The translations under genes were made by a program, and so were the position numbers. From the NCBI GenBank assembly GCA_904502045.1, contig CAJGEB010000059.1, forward strand, positions 1-6,388: 6,388 bases of DNA. Direction: 5' to 3'. This DNA comes from an uncultured Oscillospiraceae bacterium. GTDB lineage: Bacteria > Bacillota > Clostridia > Oscillospirales > Ruminococcaceae. The notes under the pieces are model-generated. The model was not told where the DNA came from. It saw only the letters and a list, made by a program, of their open reading frames with translations, and did not search any database. Below are positions 5,027 through 6,388 of the stretch, piece after piece. Positions within the stretch are counted from its first letter, which is position 1. Each line of letters starts with the position of its first letter.

Positions 5027-5770
5027 ATGGACGAAAAAAGAATAAAAAGTTGCACGGAGGAAGGCGCCGAAAGCGAAGGAATGCAGGAGGTGTGCAGCGA
5101 AAGCGAAGCGATAGCACAGACGGGGTCTGTGACCAAGAAAAACGGGAGCTATGCGGTGCACTGTCTTACGATAGTGGGGCAGATAGAAGGGCATTACGTG
5201 TTGCCGGAGCACAATAAGACGACGAAATACGAGCACGTAATGCCGCAGCTTGCAGCGGTGGAGCAGGACCCTGAGATAGACGGACTGATAGTAATGCTGA
5301 ACACGGTGGGAGGCGACGTCGAGGCAGGACTTGCGATAGCCGAGCTTATAGCGGGAATGAGTAAACCGACGGTGTCGCTTGTCTTGGGCGGAGGACATTC
5401 GATAGGAGTACCGCTCGCATGCAGTGCAAAGGCATCGTTTATAGTTCCGAGCGCCACGATGACGATACACCCGGTGAGGATGAACGGACTAGTGCTCGGA
5501 GCTCCGCAGATGATGTCGTATTTTGACAAGATGCAGGATAGGATAGTAAAATTCGTGACGGAAAACTCAAGGATGAGTGCGCAGCGGTTTCGTGAGCTTA
5601 TGATGAACGCAGGGGAGCTCGTAACGGATATCGGAACGGCTCTGGACGGCGAGAGTGCGGTGAGAGAAGGACTCATTGACAGCTTGGGGAGTATCTCAGA
5701 CGTGCTGAAGAAGCTGTATTCGATGATAGACGAGCGGCGCGCCGAAGGAAAGGGTGTGGAGGTACGGTGA
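5027..5770 (+). CDS. tepA: ClpP-like serine protease TepA (YmfB family)
   Basis: A 247-residue member of the ClpP/crotonase fold, in the TepA branch known from B. subtilis as a translocation-enhancing, membrane-associated protease. The family signature is nearly continuous: [16 protein letters not shown] at 45-60, [13 protein letters not shown] at 63-75, [17 protein letters not shown] at 91-107, GGGHSIGVP at 121-129 and TMTIHPVR at 144-151. The inferred catalytic triad is Ser125, His148 and probably Asp201 in LVTDIG, by alignment to the ClpP layout. There is no signal peptide. Residues 1-40 are an acidic, Ser/Glu-rich extension not part of the conserved core. ATG 5027 has GGAGG 7 bases upstream. 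The last codon overlaps the ylzJ start. It should not be annotated as the housekeeping ClpP, which is about 195 residues and pairs with Clp ATPases. A housekeeping ftsK, the usual next gene after ylzJ in Bacillus, is absent here. Confidence 0.93.
   Translation: MDEKRIKSCTEEGAESEGMQEVCSESEAIAQTGSVTKKNGSYAVHCLTIVGQIEGHYVLPEHNKTTKYEHVMPQLAAVEQDPEIDGLIVMLNTVGGDVEAGLAIAELIAGMSKPTVSLVLGGGHSIGVPLACSAKASFIVPSATMTIHPVRMNGLVLGAPQMMSYFDKMQDRIVKFVTENSRMSAQRFRELMMNAGELVTDIGTALDGESAVREGLIDSLGSISDVLKKLYSMIDERRAEGKGVEVR
5758..5762 (+). promoter_or_regulatory. Ribosome binding site of ylzJ, inside tepA
   Basis: GGAGG within the last codons of tepA, only 4 bases before the GTG at 5767. Together with the GTGA stop-start overlap it indicates translational coupling. 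Confidence 0.75.
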
Positions 5771-5970
5771 TACTTTACACAGTTGCATCGGCAGAGGAGA
5801 TATTCGGAAATCAGAGCGGAGCGCAGGATAAAAAAGTGACGATGAAGGTAAAAGGAGGGCTTGTTGAAGGAGTACGGTGCGAGGGCGGACTTCGCGTGGA
5901 GCGGCTGATAACCACCGACCTGAAAATGTACCTCGACAAACGCTTTGAGATAGGAAAAATATTGCAGTAG
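5767..5970 (+). CDS. ylzJ: YlzJ-like protein
   Basis: A 67-residue protein from GTG 5767, sharing the GTGA overlap with the tepA stop. The start [14 protein letters not shown] resembles the YlzJ-like family, as does [15 protein letters not shown] near 43-57; the best support is position, since ylzJ directly follows tepA (ymfB) in Bacillus and many Firmicutes. Function is unknown. No membrane segment, signal peptide or cysteine pair is seen; the only cysteine is Cys38. The tight overlap suggests the small protein is made in step with TepA, perhaps as a partner, which is inference. Confidence 0.85.
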   Translation: MILYTVASAEEIFGNQSGAQDKKVTMKVKGGLVEGVRCEGGLRVERLITTDLKMYLDKRFEIGKILQ

Positions 5971-5991
5971 AAGACATCTGTTTGTAAGCAA

Positions 5992-5996
5992 GGGAG
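5992..5996 (+). promoter_or_regulatory. Ribosome binding site deciding the uppP TTG start
   Basis: GGGAG with an 8-base spacer to TTG 6005. An ATG at 5997 lies closer but is in another frame and ends quickly. Confidence 0.75.
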
Positions 5997-6004
5997 ATGA
6001 CATA

Positions 6005-6388
6005 TTGGATATTATCAATGCGATTATACAAGGAGTAATACAAGGACTGACGGAATTTTTACCGGTATCGAGCTCAGGACACCTCTCGCTTTATCAGCAT
6101 TTTACCGGTAACTCCGGGGAAGCGGGAGTGGTGTTTTCGATACTGCTTCATTTCGGAACGCTTGCGGCGGTATTTGCGGCGTTTTACAAGACGATATGGG
6201 AGCTTGTGGTGGAATTTTTCCGCGCAATCGGGGATATTTTCAAGGGGAAATTCAGCTTTAAGAATATGAACCCGCAGAGAAGGATGATATGTCTTTTGGT
6301 AGTGTCGTTAGTACCGCTTGTTGCAGTATTTCCGATAAAGGATGCGTTTGAAAGGACTGCTTCCGACGGGGATATAATAGTTGAGGGA
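6005..6388 (+). CDS. uppP: Undecaprenyl-diphosphatase UppP (BacA family), N-terminal part
   Basis: The open frame from TTG 6005 gives 128 codons to the window edge; the full protein is usually about 265-290 residues. It is an integral membrane enzyme that removes one phosphate from undecaprenyl pyrophosphate to recycle the cell-wall lipid carrier, and its overproduction gives bacitracin tolerance. The first conserved motif is complete: QGLTEFLPVSSSGHL at 13-27, with Gln13 and Glu17 forming the (E/Q)xxxE pair and Ser23 and His26 matching E. coli Ser27 and His30. LLHFGTLAAVFAAFY at about 47-61 and LLVVSLVPLVAVFPI near 97-111 are membrane segments. The second motif, with the conserved Arg, lies beyond the window. 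The gene begins 34 bases after ylzJ with no terminator between, so it is probably in the same operon. Confidence 0.95.
   Translation, partial: MDIINAIIQGVIQGLTEFLPVSSSGHLSLYQHFTGNSGEAGVVFSILLHFGTLAAVFAAFYKTIWELVVEFFRAIGDIFKGKFSFKNMNPQRRMICLLVVSLVPLVAVFPIKDAFERTASDGDIIVEG

Noticed and set aside
5027..5770. Housekeeping ClpP
   Set aside because: Length, the [16 protein letters not shown] segment and the following ylzJ place it in the TepA branch.
5194..6018. Long minus-strand open frame opposite tepA and ylzJ
   Set aside because: Ser/Leu/Ile-rich shadow of purine-rich genes; it would cover both tepA and ylzJ, which have clear family matches and coupled starts.

Overview
The window looks like chromosomal DNA from a member of the Firmicutes, most likely Clostridia. 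The grounds are near-consensus sigma-A promoters, strong GGAGG-type ribosome binding sites, frequent GTG and TTG starts, and a gene set found in this group: rqcH, trmK with its Nif3 neighbour, rsmA, a ComEB-type dCMP deaminase, tepA with ylzJ, and uppP. I see no phage, transposase, CRISPR or tRNA gene. Species cannot be named from the sequence.

Layout. From 1 to 4281 every gene reads on the minus strand. In order of transcription these are: rsmA (16S rRNA dimethyltransferase, 4281-3421, TTG start); a small UspA/KdpD-like protein (3182-2733) ending in a clear terminator; then a compact operon from a good promoter at about 2675-2647, holding a DUF1858 CxxC mini-protein (2616-2413), trmK (2409-1681) and a short-form Nif3 protein (1697-933, GTG start); and last the N-terminal part of rqcH (739-1, running off the window). 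From 4440 onward genes read on the plus strand: dCMP deaminase (GTG), the ClpP-like protease tepA, ylzJ (GTG, 4-base overlap) and uppP (TTG, running off the end). The divergent gap 4282-4439 carries back-to-back promoters, and a second promoter overlaps the dCMP deaminase stop codon in front of tepA. No stretch without a gene exceeds 300 bases.

Shared theme. The minus-strand genes are mostly translation upkeep: rRNA dimethylation, tRNA m1A22 methylation and rescue of stalled 60S-type ribosome complexes. The plus-strand genes cover pyrimidine nucleotide supply, a membrane-associated Clp-like protease and undecaprenyl carrier recycling.

The most unusual signal is a pair of intergenic elements, at 818-911 and 3208-3292. 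Each has a perfect 10-11 bp outer stem enclosing three perfect or near-perfect hairpins with tiny loops. The two share this cloverleaf layout and a CCCAAAA/TTTTGGG first arm, but nearly all other paired positions differ in sequence while remaining complementary. This looks like a dispersed structured repeat family under selection for shape. I cannot say from two copies whether it is mobile or regulatory.
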